A stretch of 6,114 nucleotides of DNA, taken from the NCBI GenBank assembly GCA_002405805.1, contig DHMN01000042.1:1-6114 (forward strand), in the 5' to 3' direction. The position numbers were made by a program, and so were the translations under genes. The stretch is from Cyanobacteria bacterium UBA4641 (lineage in GTDB: Bacteria; Cyanobacteriota; Vampirovibrionia; Gastranaerophilales; Gastranaerophilaceae). Below the pieces are notes generated by a model. That model had not been told where the DNA came from and did not search any database. It saw only the letters and a list, made by a program, of their open reading frames with translations. Shown here in pieces: positions 5,122 through 6,114 of this stretch (positions are counted from its first letter, which is position 1; each line of letters begins with the position of its first letter).

Positions 5122-5958
5122 ATGTTTAAGAAAAAATTTGGTTTTACTTTGGCAGAAGGTGCTACGCACATAGATTTGCCACAAATTAAAGCAAAGTTTG
5201 GTTTTACACTTGCGGAAGTCTTAATCACCCTTGGTATTATCGGTGTCGTTGCCGCGATAACAATTCCAACTTTGATGGCTAATCAACAAAAAAAGACAAT
5301 TGTTTCACAGCTTATGGAGGCTCAGTCAATCTTAAATCAAGCTGTCAAAAGCTATGCAGCAGACACAGATGAGGAAGGTAGTTCTGAATTTGAGACAACA
5401 TTATCTCCTCAAGAATTTGGAGAAAAATACTTCAAGCCTTATTTAAAAGTTGCCAGAGTTTGTACGAAAATGGAAGATGGTTGTTGGAAAACCGGTAATT
5501 TTTATGGATATTACAGCCTTGACGGAACGAAATATACTGACCATGTAGAGTACAGTTTAGTATTAAATAATGGAATGATTATAGGATTTTCAAAAATTGA
5601 CGGTACTCAATTAATGTCTCTTGTTGTTGACGTAAACGGACATAGCAACAGAAACGTTTTAGGTAAAGATATATTTGTCTTTTACCCATATAACAACGCA
5701 AATTTATGCAGTTATGAATTTGAGAAATGGAAAAATGTAAAAAATGGGCTCTACCCAGGAGGATTTGATAACTGCGGTGCTCCACATATTGCATATTCAA
5801 GAGAAGAACTCATGGGCAAAGAGGGCGGAATTCTAAGACCTTGTAGCAAAACCGGTAATACCGGAGGTGGTGGCGGGCGTACCGGATTAGGAACCGCTTG
5901 TGCTGCCGTAATTTTCAAAGATGGTTGGAAAATATCAAACGATTATCCTTGGAATTAG
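5122..5958 (+). CDS. Type IV pilin-like (pseudopilin) protein with doubled prepilin motif
   Basis: This 278-residue protein carries a class III (prepilin) signal: KFGFTLAE at 25-32 followed by the hydrophobic helix 'VLITLGIIGVVAAITIPTLM' (33-52). A prepilin peptidase would cut after G27, N-methylate F28, and leave E32 as the conserved fifth residue. A second KFGFTLAE lies at 5-12 with no hydrophobic stretch behind it, making an unusually long leader. The globular part contains 'VDVNGHSNRNVLGKDIF', a pattern seen in pseudopilins, six cysteines (114, 121, 196, 218, 241, 260) that may form disulfides outside the cytoplasm, a glycine run (248-252) and the ending 'DGWKISNDYPWN'. Such proteins are numerous in gut Melainabacteria-like genomes. 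It may be a minor pilin or secretion pseudopilin. No assembly genes are nearby; it stands alone with its own promoter, divergent from the XRE regulator. Confidence 0.9.
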   Translation: MFKKKFGFTLAEGATHIDLPQIKAKFGFTLAEVLITLGIIGVVAAITIPTLMANQQKKTIVSQLMEAQSILNQAVKSYAADTDEEGSSEFETTLSPQEFGEKYFKPYLKVARVCTKMEDGCWKTGNFYGYYSLDGTKYTDHVEYSLVLNNGMIIGFSKIDGTQLMSLVVDVNGHSNRNVLGKDIFVFYPYNNANLCSYEFEKWKNVKNGLYPGGFDNCGAPHIAYSREELMGKEGGILRPCSKTGNTGGGGGRTGLGTACAAVIFKDGWKISNDYPWN

Positions 5959-5981
5959 GAATAACAGGACTTTTTTATTTT

Positions 5982-6051
5982 GTCATTCTGAAAGCTTAGA
6001 AAATTTGTGTGAGTTTAACGAACACTAAATTTTCTTGCTATTCAGAATCTC
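5982..6051 (+). repeat. REP-like palindromic repeat, long-hairpin form (copy 4)
   Basis: It begins GTCATTCTGAA and ends TTCAGAATCTC, the same ends as copy 1. Arms of about 22 bases (5985-6006 and 6027-6048) pair with small bulges; the apex carries GTGTGAG and CGAACAC, with the related loop GAGTTTAACGAAC. It lies 23 bases after the pilin-like stop and might also act as that gene's 3' hairpin. Confidence 0.75.
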
Positions 6052-6082
6052 AAACCGAACAAATTAGTCAAAAGTAAAATTT

Positions 6083-6114
6083 GTTATATTTGAGACCCTG
6101 AAACACCGAGTAGG
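6083..6114 (-). repeat. REP-like repeat, inverted, cut by the window end (copy 5)
   Basis: Bases 6083-6104 are an exact reverse complement of 3792-3813, covering the right arm and TCTC foot of copy 2 plus nine bases outside it. The remaining bases to 6114 diverge, so this is probably a longer-hairpin version. Its foot is 40 bases after the end of copy 4, mirroring the copy 2/copy 3 pair. Confidence 0.7.

Noticed and set aside
5951..5963. 13-base identity with 3437-3449 (GGAATTAGGAATA)
   Set aside because: A match of this length is not surprising in 6 kb of AT-rich sequence, and the right copy includes the end of a coding region.
5944..5980. Intrinsic terminator right after the pilin-like gene
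   Set aside because: Only a weak 7-bp hairpin with a bulge overlaps the stop codon, and the T-rich run begins some ten bases later; not a convincing terminator.

Overview
The window is an AT-rich stretch of ordinary bacterial chromosome with tightly packed genes. It most resembles the non-photosynthetic sister group of Cyanobacteria (Melainabacteria/Vampirovibrionia, gut Gastranaerophilales-like). Three things point there: a type IV pilin-like protein with a doubled 'GFTLAE' leader and a C-terminal 'DGWKISNDYPW'-type ending; a DapB whose C-terminal region reads like the cyanobacterial form (VRMPGFMASQEVIFG ... HDSTDRKCYMDGV); and a short XRE regulator of a kind I associate with these genomes. 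This assignment comes from recognised motifs, not a database search.

Left half (1-3423, + strand): a compact run of five genes. A TPR protein cut off by the left edge overlaps by 4 bases a NarL-type response regulator. Seven bases later comes a second response regulator with an OmpR-like receiver and a LuxR-type DNA-binding domain. A very acidic pentapeptide-repeat protein follows, then dapB (lysine/diaminopimelate synthesis). Spacings of -4, 7, 21 and 22 bases with good Shine-Dalgarno sequences suggest one transcript, closed by a hairpin terminator at 3400-3423. No histidine kinase is visible.

Middle (3424-3962): a gene-free stretch holding a cluster of palindromic, REP-like repeats with GTCA...TCTC ends, plus a perfect 11-bp hairpin. 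It ends at the terminator of clpP, which reads leftward.

Right half: clpP (- strand) lies behind its own probable promoter, downstream of a small XRE-family regulator on the same strand. Divergent from the regulator is a pilin-like gene (+ strand) with a good extended -10 promoter. After it the REP-like family reappears (5982 to the window end) with the same inverted-pair layout and nearly the same spacer length (about 40 bases) as the copy near 3800.

The most noteworthy items are the inverted-pair (BIME-like) repeat family with base-pair covariation, the doubled prepilin motif kept through only synonymous changes, and the uninterrupted 20-pentapeptide Leu/Phe-alternating acidic helix. I see no CRISPR array, tRNA, rRNA, transposase or phage gene.
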